64,000 bases of DNA from Catenulispora sp. EB89. Lineage in GTDB: Bacteria > Actinomycetota > Actinomycetes > Streptomycetales > Catenulisporaceae. Positions 19,049-27,695 of this stretch are shown in pieces. The stretch covers positions 388,666 through 452,665 of the forward strand of contig NZ_JBGCCU010000008.1 in NCBI RefSeq assembly GCF_041261445.1, given 5' to 3'. Under the pieces are notes generated by a model. It was not told the origin of the DNA. It searched no databases and saw only the letters and a program-made list of their open reading frames with translations. The translations under genes were made by a program, and so were the position numbers. Numbering within the stretch: position 1 is the first letter of the stretch; every line of letters begins with the position of its first letter.

Positions 19049-19369
19049 ATGCAGCGCGTCTGTTTCCTGTTGAAGGTGAAGGCCGAACTCGCCGCCGAGT
19101 ACCGAGCACGGCACGAGGCGGTGTGGCCCGAGATGCTGGCGGCACTGAGCGCGTCCGGCTGGCGGAACTACTCCCTGTTCCTCCAGCCGGACGGCCTGCT
19201 GGTCGGCTACCTGGAGACCGACGACTTCGCCGCGGCGCTCGCCGGCATGGCCGCGACCGACGTGAACGCGCGCTGGCAGGCGGAGATGGCGCGGTATTTC
19301 GAGGGGCTGGACGGCGGGGCGGCGGATGCGGGGATGGTGCCGCTGACTGAGGTGTTCCATCTCGACTGA
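19049..19369 (+). CDS. rhaM: L-rhamnose mutarotase
   Basis: A 106-aa protein of the RhaM family, which interconverts alpha- and beta-L-rhamnose. The family core EYRARHEAVWPEM places the catalytic His at residue 22, and aromatic residues near NYSLFLQ and the C-terminal segment are conserved. It starts 47 bases after the secreted DUF4091 enzyme and is followed by a LacI regulator, suggesting that the secreted enzyme releases a rhamnose-containing or related sugar. No rhamnose kinase, isomerase or aldolase lies in this window. Confidence 0.88.
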   Translation: MQRVCFLLKVKAELAAEYRARHEAVWPEMLAALSASGWRNYSLFLQPDGLLVGYLETDDFAAALAGMAATDVNARWQAEMARYFEGLDGGAADAGMVPLTEVFHLD

Positions 19370-19386
19370 TCAGACCGGGCAGCCAT

Positions 19387-19411
19387 CCGATGTTTCAGTG
19401 TGTTACATCGG
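19387..19411. promoter_or_regulatory. Imperfect palindrome, candidate operator
   Basis: CCGATGTTTCA-gtg-TGTTACATCGG has 11-bp arms matching at 9 positions. It lies just after rhaM and about 165 bases before the LacI gene. Its TGTTTCA and TGTTACA cores recur upstream of the DUF1080 gene. Confidence 0.45.
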
Positions 19412-19574
19412 CGGCCCGGGGAGATAGAGCTCATCGTGGTCCTGTCACCAGGGGCGGGCCTGAGCATCGCGTGACAGAGGGGTTGATTCGCGCTGCCGCA
19501 GGGCATGATGGTCAGACGAATCGTGCGCTCACGAACGGACGGCACCACACGTCCACGAGCGAAAGGCCCTGGGG

Positions 19575-20585
19575 ATGGCAGCGACTATCCGAGAGGTGGC
19601 GCGGCAGGCCGAGGTGTCGATCGCGACCGTCTCGCGGGCCCTGAACAGCCCGCACCTGGTCGCGGAACGGACCCGCAGCCGGGTCGTGGACACGGCGCTC
19701 CGCCTGGGCTACCCCTCGCGCCGTCCCCGTTCCGCCGGTGCGGCGGCGGGCGCGGCGGCGTCGGCCGCCGGTCGCATCGGTTTCGTCGGCGCGGTGCTCC
19801 CCGACCTGGCGAACCCGTTCTATCCGGCGGTGCTCTACGGGATGCGCTCGGCCTCGGTCCCGGCCGGACAGCACGTGCTGTCCCTGGACGCCGCGGAGGA
19901 TCCGGCCGCCGAGGCCGACCTGATCCGGATGATCGCCGGCCAGGTGGACTCCCTGGTCCTGCTGTCGTCCCGGCTGCCCGACGACCGTCTGCGAGCCCTG
20001 TGCGTCCCCGGCCGTACCGTGCTGTTCAACCGTCTGATCCCGGGGCTGCCGGGTGTCGTCGTCGACTACCTGGACGGCATGCGCCGCATGGTGGCGCATC
20101 TGGCGTCCCTGGGCCACCGGCGGATCGGCTACGCCGGCGGCCCGCGCGCGTCGTTCGCCGACGCCGAGCGCCGACGCGGCCTGGCGGTGTCCAGTCAGGC
20201 GGCGGGGCTGCGTATCGTCGACCTCGGCCGGTATCCGCCGTACTTCACCTCCGGTGCTCAGGTCGCCGACCGCGCGCTGCGCGAGAACGTCACCGCGGTC
20301 ATCGCGTTCAACGACCTCATGGCTCTGGGCGCCCTGGTGCGCCTGCGGGAACTGCGGATCGACGTCCCGGGGCGGATCAGCGTCGCCGGTTTCGACGGCG
20401 TCCCGCTGGCCGCCGCCGGCACGCCCCGCCTGACGACGGTCGTCCCGCCGCTCGGCCGCGCGGGCCGGACGGCGATGGCGTTGCTGCGGGCCGCCACCGG
20501 AACCTCCGCAGCCGCGCCGCGATGGTGCGTGCTGCCCGTGCGGCTGATGGTCGGCACGTCGACGGCGCCACCGCCGGGGCTGTGA
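19575..20585 (+). CDS. LacI-family transcriptional regulator
   Basis: A 336-aa regulator. The N-terminal HTH (TIREVARQAEVSIATVSRALNSPHLVAERTRSRV) is the LacI signature. A periplasmic-binding-like ligand domain follows (GFVGAVLPDLANPFYPAVLYGM, GHRRIGYAGGP, VIAFNDLMALGAL). Such proteins repress sugar genes until the sugar binds. Candidate targets are the DUF4091-rhaM unit, whose upstream region has a CG-centred LacI-type palindrome, and the DUF1080 gene. The effector is likely a sugar released by these enzymes. Confidence 0.92.
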   Translation: MAATIREVARQAEVSIATVSRALNSPHLVAERTRSRVVDTALRLGYPSRRPRSAGAAAGAAASAAGRIGFVGAVLPDLANPFYPAVLYGMRSASVPAGQHVLSLDAAEDPAAEADLIRMIAGQVDSLVLLSSRLPDDRLRALCVPGRTVLFNRLIPGLPGVVVDYLDGMRRMVAHLASLGHRRIGYAGGPRASFADAERRRGLAVSSQAAGLRIVDLGRYPPYFTSGAQVADRALRENVTAVIAFNDLMALGALVRLRELRIDVPGRISVAGFDGVPLAAAGTPRLTTVVPPLGRAGRTAMALLRAATGTSAAAPRWCVLPVRLMVGTSTAPPPGL

Positions 20586-20612
20586 GCCTGTTCGGCCGGA
20601 GGGCGTATCAGC

Positions 20613-20648
20613 CCCCGTGGTCCCCGTGGTCCCCGTGGTCCCCGTGGT
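20613..20648. repeat. 9-bp tandem repeat, four copies
   Basis: CCCCGTGGT is repeated four times without change between the convergent LacI and DUF1080 genes. It is a simple repeat that may vary in copy number between strains. Confidence 0.8.
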
Positions 20649-20660
20649 GACGCGGCTCGC

Positions 20661-21383
20661 TCACTTCGTCGTGATGAACGCGTCGGGGCTCTGCACCACC
20701 GGTGATTCCAGATACAGGCTCCGGTACTCGTCATGGATCCCGGCGTTGTGGACCTGGATCGCCAGCGGGCCGACGCGGCCGGCCGTCGGATCCTTGAAGT
20801 CCAGCACCTCCGTGGCCTTGCAGGTGGCCGCGCCCGGCGCCAGCGGGCAGCAGGCCATCCGGGCGATCCCGGTGGACTGGTTGGCGATGAGCTCGCACTG
20901 GGCCCAGGCGGAGGTCGGGATCTTCGTGTGGGGCAGCTGCTTGAACTCGCTGCCGCCGCCGTTGTTGTGCCCCGGACGGTAGTCCCAGTGGCCGCCGTTC
21001 GGCGGCTGGAACTGGATCGCGCTGAGCGCGTCGCGCAGCGGGGCCGTCGTCCCCCAGATCAGGACGGTCGGCGCGTGGTTGCCGCTGACCTGGCGGACGT
21101 TGAAGATCCAGCGGAAGGTGCCGGCCTGCTGCACGTTGTAGTAGATCCAGCCGCGGGCGGTGCCGTTGCCGTGGATCGCGCCGCCCACCACGGACCACTC
21201 GCCGGCCGCCGCCTGCGTCCACCCGGTCAGGGTCTTGCCGTCGAACATGGAGACCAGATGTGGATCCCCGTAGGGGTTGGGAACCGCTGCGCGGGTGTTC
21301 TGCGCGGCCGCGGCGGCGGGCGCGGCGACGGCGGCGGTCACAGCGGTGAAGGCGGCGGCGACGGTGCGAAGCGATCTGCGCAT
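20661..21383 (-). CDS. Secreted DUF1080 (3-keto-disaccharide hydrolase-like) protein
   Basis: A 240-aa protein with a signal peptide (Ala-rich, cleaved near AAAQNT). The rest is a concanavalin-like DUF1080 domain: MFDGKTLTGWTQAAAGEWSVVGGAIHGNG at the front and GPLAIQVHNAGIHDEYRSLYLES at the end. Family members hydrolyse 3-keto-glycosides or bind glycans. It belongs with the surrounding carbohydrate genes. The upstream region carries several TGAAACA/TGTTTCA sites. Confidence 0.82.
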   Translation of the reverse strand: MRRSLRTVAAAFTAVTAAVAAPAAAAAQNTRAAVPNPYGDPHLVSMFDGKTLTGWTQAAAGEWSVVGGAIHGNGTARGWIYYNVQQAGTFRWIFNVRQVSGNHAPTVLIWGTTAPLRDALSAIQFQPPNGGHWDYRPGHNNGGGSEFKQLPHTKIPTSAWAQCELIANQSTGIARMACCPLAPGAATCKATEVLDFKDPTAGRVGPLAIQVHNAGIHDEYRSLYLESPVVQSPDAFITTK

Positions 21384-21466
21384 GTCTGGTCCCTTTCCGG
21401 GGCGTCAAAGTGCTGATGCACCGGATGCTCGCCGCACGCCGCGTATCCGGTCAATGACGCTGCGGA

Positions 21467-21554
21467 TGTTACAGCCGGTGTTTCAGGCCGGCCGTGGACA
21501 GGCAGGGGTCGAACTCGCTGCGTTTCACCCGAGGCCGTGAAACATGATGAAACA
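21467..21554. promoter_or_regulatory. Cluster of TGTTTCA/TGAAACA sites before the DUF1080 gene
   Basis: TGTTACA (21467), TGTTTCA (21479), a perfect GTTTCAC-N8-GTGAAAC inverted repeat (21522-21543) and TGAAACA at 21538 and 21548, ten bases apart. Sites one helical turn apart in the promoter region suggest cooperative binding of a regulator, perhaps the nearby LacI protein. Confidence 0.45.
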
Positions 21555-21609
21555 CCGGCGCCGCGGCGGCCACGTGTGATCAGGGCCGCCGGAAACCGGA
21601 CTCGGGCGG

Positions 21610-22839
21610 CTACCGAATCTCCGACCGAGCCGGCAGATCAAGCCCCAACCGCTCCGGCACCCCCTCCAAAACCAGCGCCGCCGCCCCCAACACCCCCGCG
21701 CTGTCCCCGAGCGTGCTCGGCACGATCCGCAGCCGCTGGTGCAGCGAGCCCATCGTTCCGCGGCGCAGCGTGCGGCGGATCGGGTCGAGCAGGGCGTCGC
21801 CGGCCCCGACCAGGTCGCCGCCGATCACCACGAGCTGCGGGTTCAGCAGGGAGACCGCCGCCGACAGCGCGCGCCCCACCGCCTCGCCGGCGTCCTCCAG
21901 GGCGCGCAGGGTGCCGCGGTCGCCTCGGCGCAGGAGGTCCGGCAGGTCGGCGCCGGTGACCGGCTGGCCCCAGCTGCGCGCCAGCAGCGCGGCGATCGCC
22001 GCCGGGCTCGCGACGGTCTCCAGGCAGCCGCGGCTGCCGCAGCGGCACAGCGCGCCGTCCGGCTCCACCGTCACGTGGCCGAGTTCGCCGGCCAGGCCGA
22101 GGTGGCCCAGGAGCATGCGGCCGTCGCTCATCATGCCCGCGCCGATGCCGGCGGCCAGGCGGACGTAGACCACGTTCGCGCAGTCGCGGGCCGCGCCGAA
22201 GCGGCGTTCGGCCAGGACGCCGGCGTTGGCGTCGTTGATGATCTGCGTCGGCAGGCCGGTGCGCGCCGCGAGTACGTCCGCGGGGCGGGTGCCGACCCAG
22301 CCCGGCATGATGCCCTCGGCCTGGAGTCCGCCGGTGACCTTGTCGACGGGGCAGGCGATGCCCAGGCCCAGCCCGAGGATCTTCTGCGGCGGCACGCCGG
22401 TGTCGTCGATCGCCGCGGCGATCAGCCGCACCGCGGTGTCCAGGGCGCGCTCCGGATCGTCGTCGACGGCGATCGCCTCCGAGCGGTCCCAGCGCGATGT
22501 TCCGACGACATCGGTCACAATGGCGCGCACGTGATCGTGTCCGACGTCCAGCCCGACCGCGTAGGCGGCGTCCGGTTCCAGCGAGACCAGCTGCGGCGGC
22601 CGGCCGGTGCGCTGACCCGACGGCGCCGCCTCCGCGGTCTCGCGCACCACCCCCGCCGCGATCAGGTCGAAGACCACTGAGGCCACGGTGGCCCGGGCCA
22701 GCCCGGTCCGCCGCACCAGCTCGGCCCGGGACAGCCGGGGGTGGTCGGCGAGCGCCTGCAGCACCCGGACCCGCCCCAGATTGTGCAGGTTGATCGGGGT
22801 CTCGGCCGCGGTCTCCGCATCGATGGCAGTGGGGTGCAC
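21610..22839 (-). CDS. ROK-family transcriptional regulator
   Basis: A 409-aa NagC/XylR-type repressor. The N-terminal winged HTH (RVRVLQALADHPRLSRAELVRRTGLARATVASVV) precedes the ROK sugar-kinase fold. The DVGHDHVRAIVTD phosphate-binding segment and the zinc-binding motif CRCGSRGCLE are visible. ROK regulators usually control sugar genes and sense sugars or their phosphates. It diverges from the GH3 gene, its likely target. Confidence 0.9.
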   Translation of the reverse strand: MHPTAIDAETAAETPINLHNLGRVRVLQALADHPRLSRAELVRRTGLARATVASVVFDLIAAGVVRETAEAAPSGQRTGRPPQLVSLEPDAAYAVGLDVGHDHVRAIVTDVVGTSRWDRSEAIAVDDDPERALDTAVRLIAAAIDDTGVPPQKILGLGLGIACPVDKVTGGLQAEGIMPGWVGTRPADVLAARTGLPTQIINDANAGVLAERRFGAARDCANVVYVRLAAGIGAGMMSDGRMLLGHLGLAGELGHVTVEPDGALCRCGSRGCLETVASPAAIAALLARSWGQPVTGADLPDLLRRGDRGTLRALEDAGEAVGRALSAAVSLLNPQLVVIGGDLVGAGDALLDPIRRTLRRGTMGSLHQRLRIVPSTLGDSAGVLGAAALVLEGVPERLGLDLPARSEIR

Positions 22840-22873
22840 GCCAGAACCATAGCAACGGAGTAAATCTCGTCCT

Positions 22874-22913
22874 AGTCAAAACTGGCGCGGAAGTTGTTTC
22901 AGAGTTCTTGACT
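22874..22913. promoter_or_regulatory. Divergent promoter region for the ROK and GH3 genes
   Basis: TTGACT hexamers occur on both strands: 22908-22913 for GH3 and the complement of 22874-22879 for the ROK gene. They lie inside an imperfect inverted repeat (GTCAAAACT ... AGTTCTTGAC). TGTTTCA at 22895-22901 sits between them. The -10 elements are weak. Confidence 0.4.
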
Positions 22914-22980
22914 TTCGCGCATAGTCGGCTGAATGTGAGGGGCGGCTAGTGCTCCAGCAGGCATCCACTACGGAGGCGCA

Positions 22981-25900
22981 ATGGAACAGCACAGACGCAC
23001 CAAACGGCCCGGACTGCGCAGGACGGCCCAGGCCACCGTCGCCCTCGCGGTCGGGCTGGGCATCGCGGTGACCGCGGCGCCGGCCTCGTCCGCCGGAGCC
23101 GCGAACGCCCCGGCGGCAGGGGACGCCGCAAACAGCAGAACCCAGCTGCCGATCTACCTCGACACGCATTACAGCGCCGAGGCGCGCGCCGCAGACCTGG
23201 TCTCCCGCATGACGCTGCCGGAGAAGGTCGCCCAGCTGAGCACCAACAGCGGCCCGGCGATCCCGCGCCTGGGCGTTCAGCAGTACACGTACTGGAGCGA
23301 GGGCCAGCACGGCGTCAACACCCTGGGAGCCAACCAGAACAACAACGGCAACGGCAGCGCCGTCCGCTCGACCAGCTTCCCGACCAACTTCGCCAGCACC
23401 ATGTCCTGGGACCCGAGCCTGATCTACCAGGAGACCACCGCGATCTCCGACGAGGCCCGCGGCTTCCTGGACAAGTCCCTGTTCGGCGTGAACCAGAACA
23501 ATCTCGGCCCCTCGGCGAGCGACTACGGCAGCCTGACGTTCTGGGCCCCGACCGTGAACATGGACCGCGACCCCCGCTGGGGCCGCACCGACGAGGCTTT
23601 CGGCGAGGACCCGTACCTCGTCTCGCAGATGGCCGGCGCCTTCGTCAACGGCTACGAGGGCAACACCCCGAGCGGCAAGTCCGAGACCGGATACCTCAAG
23701 GTCGCGGCGACGGCGAAGCACTACGCGCTGAACAACGTCGAGCAGGACCGCACCGGCGTCTCCTCCAACGTCAGCGACACCGACCTGCACGACTACTACA
23801 CCAAGCAGTTCGCGTCCCTGATCGAGAACGCGCATGTCTCAGGCCTGATGACGTCCTACAACGCCATCAACGGCACCCCGAGCGTCGCCGACACCTACAC
23901 CGCGAACCAGCTCGCACAGCGCCAGTACGGCTTCAACGGCTACATCACCTCCGACTGCGGCGCCATCGGCACCACCTACCAGACCTTCCCGAGCGGCCAC
24001 AACTGGGCCCCGCCCGGCTGGAGCACCGACGGCAAGAGCTCGACCGGCACCTGGACGAACACCGCTACCGGCACGACCGTCCCGGCCCAGGCCGGCGGCC
24101 AGGCGTACGCGCTGCGCGCCGGCACCGATCTGAACTGCGCCGGCGGTGAGAACACGTACGCCGACATGACGGCCGCGATCAACGCCGGGGTGCTCAGCGA
24201 GGGTGTCATCGACAACGCGCTGGTCAAGATCTTCACCGTGCGCATGGAGACCGGCGAGTTCGACCCGGCGGGTTCGAACCCTTACACGTCCATCACCAAG
24301 GCGCAGATCCAGAGCCCGGCGCACCAGGCGCTGGCCACCAAGATCGCCGACAACTCGCTGGTGCTGCTGAAGAACCAGCCGGCGGCCGGCGCCACCAAGC
24401 CGCTGCTCCCGCTGTCCGCGGCCACCACCAACAAGATCGTGATCGTCGGCGACATGGCGAACGCGGTGACCCTCGGCAACTACTCCAGTGACCCCACGCT
24501 CCAGGTCAGCGCCGTGCAGGGCATCACCGCCGCGGTCCAGAAGGCCAATCCCGGCGCGACCGTGACGTTCGATGCCTGCGGCACCTCCACCGACGCCACC
24601 ACCGCGGCGACGTGCTCGGCGCAGACGCTCAGCGACGTCGCGAGCGCCGACGCGGTCGTCGTCTTCGTCGGCACCAACCAGAAGATCGCCGACGAGGGCA
24701 AGGACCGCACGACCATCGCCATGCCCGGCAACTACGACTCGCTGATCAACCAGGTCGCGGCAGTCGGCAACTCCCGCATGGTGCTGGCGATCCAGTCCGG
24801 CGGCCCGGTCCAGATCGACGACGTCCAGAAGGACTTCGCCTCGGTCGTGTTCAGCGGCTTCAACGGCGAGAGCCAGGGCACCGCGCTGGCCGACGTGCTC
24901 TTCGGCACGCAGAACCCGGACGGGCACCTCGACTTCACCTGGTACGCCGACGACTCGCAGCTTCCGGCGATGTCGAACTACGGCCTCACCCCGGCCGAGA
25001 CCGGCGGCCTGGGCCGTACCTACATGTACTTCACCGGCACCCCGACCTACCCGTTCGGCTACGGCCTGAGCTACTCGACGTTCTCCTTCTCCGGCGTCCA
25101 TGCCGAGAAGCACAGCGCGGACGCCAACGGCACCCAGAGCGTCACGGTCACGGTGAAGAACACCGGCACCACCGCCGGCAGCACCGTCGCGCAGCTCTAC
25201 GCCGCGCCGAAGTTCACCGTCGCCGGCCAGACCTTCCCGAAGGAACAGCTGGTCGGCTTCCAGAAGAGCAAGGTCCTCAAGCCGGGGGAGAGCCAGCGGC
25301 TCACCATCACCGCGCAGATCTCCGACCTGGGCATCTGGAACCCGGCCACCATGAACTCCGTGGTCTACGACGGCAGCTACGCCTTCCAGGTCGGAGCCGA
25401 CGCCACCGACCTGCGCGGCGGCGTGGACGTCGCGGTGACCGGGGCGCTGGCGCAGCGCGTCCGCACCGTGTCCGTGCAGCCGGACCAGGTCGACTTCCAG
25501 GTCGGCCAGACGCTCGACCTCACCGGCAAGAACCCGTGGATCGCCGACGACACCACCGGTGTGGGCTCCGTTCCGCAGGACCGGAACATGAGCGTTACCG
25601 CCGACAACATCGTCGAGGCCGCCGCTGCCGACGGCAGCTTCGCCGACCTGTCCAAGGCGCACGTGAGCTACCACAGCAGCGACCCGCGCGTGGCTACTGT
25701 CGACGCCAAGGGACTCGTCACGGCGGTCGGTACCGGAGCCGCGGACATCACCGTCACGGTCAACGGCGTCAGCGGTTCGACGCCGATCGTCGTCGGCCAC
25801 GCGGTGTCCGTCACCACCCCGGCGCTCGCGCAGCCCGGTCAGGCCTCGACGGTGAGCACGACGTTCACCAACACCGCCTCGGCCGCGTCCGGCGGGTCGG

Positions 25901-27564
25901 GTGCGTCCGGCGCGTCCGGCGCGGTGAGCGACGTCGCGATGAGCCTCGACCTGCCCGCCGGCTGGACCGCGACGGCGACCAGCCCGTCGACCTTCGCACA
26001 CGTCGCGGCCGGCCAGAAGGTGACCACCACCTGGTCGGTGACGGTGCCGAGCGGCGCCGGCGGCACGTACACGCTGAACGCCGACGCCACGGTCCGCGGC
26101 AAGCACGACAGCGTCGGCTTCCAGCAGCTGGCGGTGCCGTACACGTCGCTGCCGGCCGCGTTCAACAACGACGCGATCACCAACGACAGCAACCGGGGCG
26201 GTGCCGATCTGGACGGCGCCGGCGCGAGCTACTCGGCGCAGGCGCTGGCCTCGGTCGGCGTGACGCCCGGCGCGCCGCTGGTGCACGACGGCCTCACGTT
26301 CACCTGGCCGGACCGGCAGGTCGGACAAAGTGACAACGTGGTCGCCGCCGGGCAGACCATCGACATCACCGGCTCGGGCTCGACGCTGGGCCTGTTGGGG
26401 ACCAGCACCTGGGGACCCAGCAGCGGCAGCGGCACGATCACCTACACCGACGGCAGCACGCAGCCCTACACGGTCGCCTTCGGCGACTGGGCCAACGGCA
26501 CCCCGCCGACCGGCGGCGACGTCGCGATCCGCGCCCCGTACGGCAACCAGCCGGGGAACCAGACCGGGTGGGCGGCGACGATCGACTACTTCCCGGTGAC
26601 GCTCGACCCGACCAAGACCGTGCAGTCGATCACGCTGCCGGCCGGCAGTGCGCAGCCGCACGGCGGGATCCCGGCGATGCACGTGTTCGCCATGTCCATC
26701 AAGTCCGACCACCTGGCGATCACGGCGCCGCCGGCGCTGGAGCCCGGCGCGTCGGGCACGGTGACCACGACGCTGGCGAACCCGTCCTCGGCGGTGCTGA
26801 GCAACGTGGCGCTCGGCCTGACGCTGCCGGCTGGCTGGACCGCCGCCAACAGCACGCCGGACACCTTCGCCACGGTCGCGGCCGGGGCCACGGTCTCGAC
26901 GACGTGGTCGGTGACGGTGCCGGCGGCGCAGCAGCCGGGGCCGCACGTGATCGGGGTGACGGAGACCGTCGGCGGCGCGCAGGCCGGGATCTCGGGCACG
27001 CAGACCACCGTGGCCTATCCGTCGCTGACCGCCGGGTTCAACAACGTGTCGATCACCGATGACGCGAACCACGGCCCCGGCAACATCGACGGCGGCGGCA
27101 ACAGCTTCTCCGCGCAGGCGCTGGCTGCTGCCGGGCTGAACCCGGGAGGCCAGTTCACGTTCGGCGGGCTCGCCTTCACCTGGCCGAGCGCGGCGGCGGG
27201 GACCTCGGACAACGTCGAGGCCGACGGCCGCTCGTTCAGCCTCTCCGGCAGCGGCGCGACGCTGGGCTTCCTGGGCGCCGCGGCCAACGGGCAGTCCTCG
27301 GGCACCGCGACGATCACCTACACCGACGGGAGCACGCAGCAGTTCACGCTCGGGTTCGGGGACTGGGCCTCGACCTCGCCGTTCCCCGGCTCCCAGGTCG
27401 CGGTGACCTCCGCGTACGGCAACACCTCCAGCGGCAAGTCGCCGTGGAAGGCTTCCATCTTCTACGACAGCGTGGCGCTTCAGGCCGGCAAGACCGTGCA
27501 GTCGGTGACGCTGCCGGGCGGGACGTCCTCGCCGCTGCACGTGTTCGCGGCGGCGATCGGTTGA
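22981..27564 (+). CDS. Secreted GH3 glycosidase with BIG2 and duplicated C-terminal units
   Basis: A 1527-aa exported beta-glycosidase. Signal peptide (about 1-40); GH3 N-domain from about residue 70 (ADLVSRMTLPEKVAQLS, YWSEGQHGVN) with likely nucleophile Asp325 in YITSDCG; GH3 C-domain to about 690; fibronectin III-like domain (about 740-815); BIG2 domain (about 830-935). Then two copies of a roughly 290-residue unit (941-1240 and 1241-1527), each a NEW3-like beta domain (LPAGWTA, WSVTVP) plus a module starting FNN.xIT. The YWSEGQHG motif resembles beta-xylosidase and arabinosidase members. Specificity is unproven. Confidence 0.9.
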   Translation: MEQHRRTKRPGLRRTAQATVALAVGLGIAVTAAPASSAGAANAPAAGDAANSRTQLPIYLDTHYSAEARAADLVSRMTLPEKVAQLSTNSGPAIPRLGVQQYTYWSEGQHGVNTLGANQNNNGNGSAVRSTSFPTNFASTMSWDPSLIYQETTAISDEARGFLDKSLFGVNQNNLGPSASDYGSLTFWAPTVNMDRDPRWGRTDEAFGEDPYLVSQMAGAFVNGYEGNTPSGKSETGYLKVAATAKHYALNNVEQDRTGVSSNVSDTDLHDYYTKQFASLIENAHVSGLMTSYNAINGTPSVADTYTANQLAQRQYGFNGYITSDCGAIGTTYQTFPSGHNWAPPGWSTDGKSSTGTWTNTATGTTVPAQAGGQAYALRAGTDLNCAGGENTYADMTAAINAGVLSEGVIDNALVKIFTVRMETGEFDPAGSNPYTSITKAQIQSPAHQALATKIADNSLVLLKNQPAAGATKPLLPLSAATTNKIVIVGDMANAVTLGNYSSDPTLQVSAVQGITAAVQKANPGATVTFDACGTSTDATTAATCSAQTLSDVASADAVVVFVGTNQKIADEGKDRTTIAMPGNYDSLINQVAAVGNSRMVLAIQSGGPVQIDDVQKDFASVVFSGFNGESQGTALADVLFGTQNPDGHLDFTWYADDSQLPAMSNYGLTPAETGGLGRTYMYFTGTPTYPFGYGLSYSTFSFSGVHAEKHSADANGTQSVTVTVKNTGTTAGSTVAQLYAAPKFTVAGQTFPKEQLVGFQKSKVLKPGESQRLTITAQISDLGIWNPATMNSVVYDGSYAFQVGADATDLRGGVDVAVTGALAQRVRTVSVQPDQVDFQVGQTLDLTGKNPWIADDTTGVGSVPQDRNMSVTADNIVEAAAADGSFADLSKAHVSYHSSDPRVATVDAKGLVTAVGTGAADITVTVNGVSGSTPIVVGHAVSVTTPALAQPGQASTVSTTFTNTASAASGGSGASGASGAVSDVAMSLDLPAGWTATATSPSTFAHVAAGQKVTTTWSVTVPSGAGGTYTLNADATVRGKHDSVGFQQLAVPYTSLPAAFNNDAITNDSNRGGADLDGAGASYSAQALASVGVTPGAPLVHDGLTFTWPDRQVGQSDNVVAAGQTIDITGSGSTLGLLGTSTWGPSSGSGTITYTDGSTQPYTVAFGDWANGTPPTGGDVAIRAPYGNQPGNQTGWAATIDYFPVTLDPTKTVQSITLPAGSAQPHGGIPAMHVFAMSIKSDHLAITAPPALEPGASGTVTTTLANPSSAVLSNVALGLTLPAGWTAANSTPDTFATVAAGATVSTTWSVTVPAAQQPGPHVIGVTETVGGAQAGISGTQTTVAYPSLTAGFNNVSITDDANHGPGNIDGGGNSFSAQALAAAGLNPGGQFTFGGLAFTWPSAAAGTSDNVEADGRSFSLSGSGATLGFLGAAANGQSSGTATITYTDGSTQQFTLGFGDWASTSPFPGSQVAVTSAYGNTSSGKSPWKASIFYDSVALQAGKTVQSVTLPGGTSSPLHVFAAAIG

Positions 27565-27644
27565 CCGGGCTGGCCGGGCTGGCCGAGCTGACCGATCGGC
27601 TGACCTGGCCGGGAAGCGGCTAGCGGGTTCTGAAGGAGCCTGAG

Positions 27645-27676
27645 GGGTCCTGGTGCGCGGTCGTGCACCAGGACCC
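27645..27676. terminator. Strong bidirectional hairpin terminator
   Basis: GGGTCCTGGTGC and GCACCAGGACCC form a perfect 12-bp stem with an 8-base loop, midway between the convergent GH3 and binding-protein genes. Confidence 0.75.
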
Positions 27677-27695
27677 TGTGCCTGCGGTGGGTTCG

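Noticed and set aside
15813..19145. Open frame of 1110 codons opposite the DUF4091 gene
   Set aside because: High-GC antisense shadow; the plus strand carries a signal peptide and recognisable domains, and the antisense has Arg/Val-rich filler.
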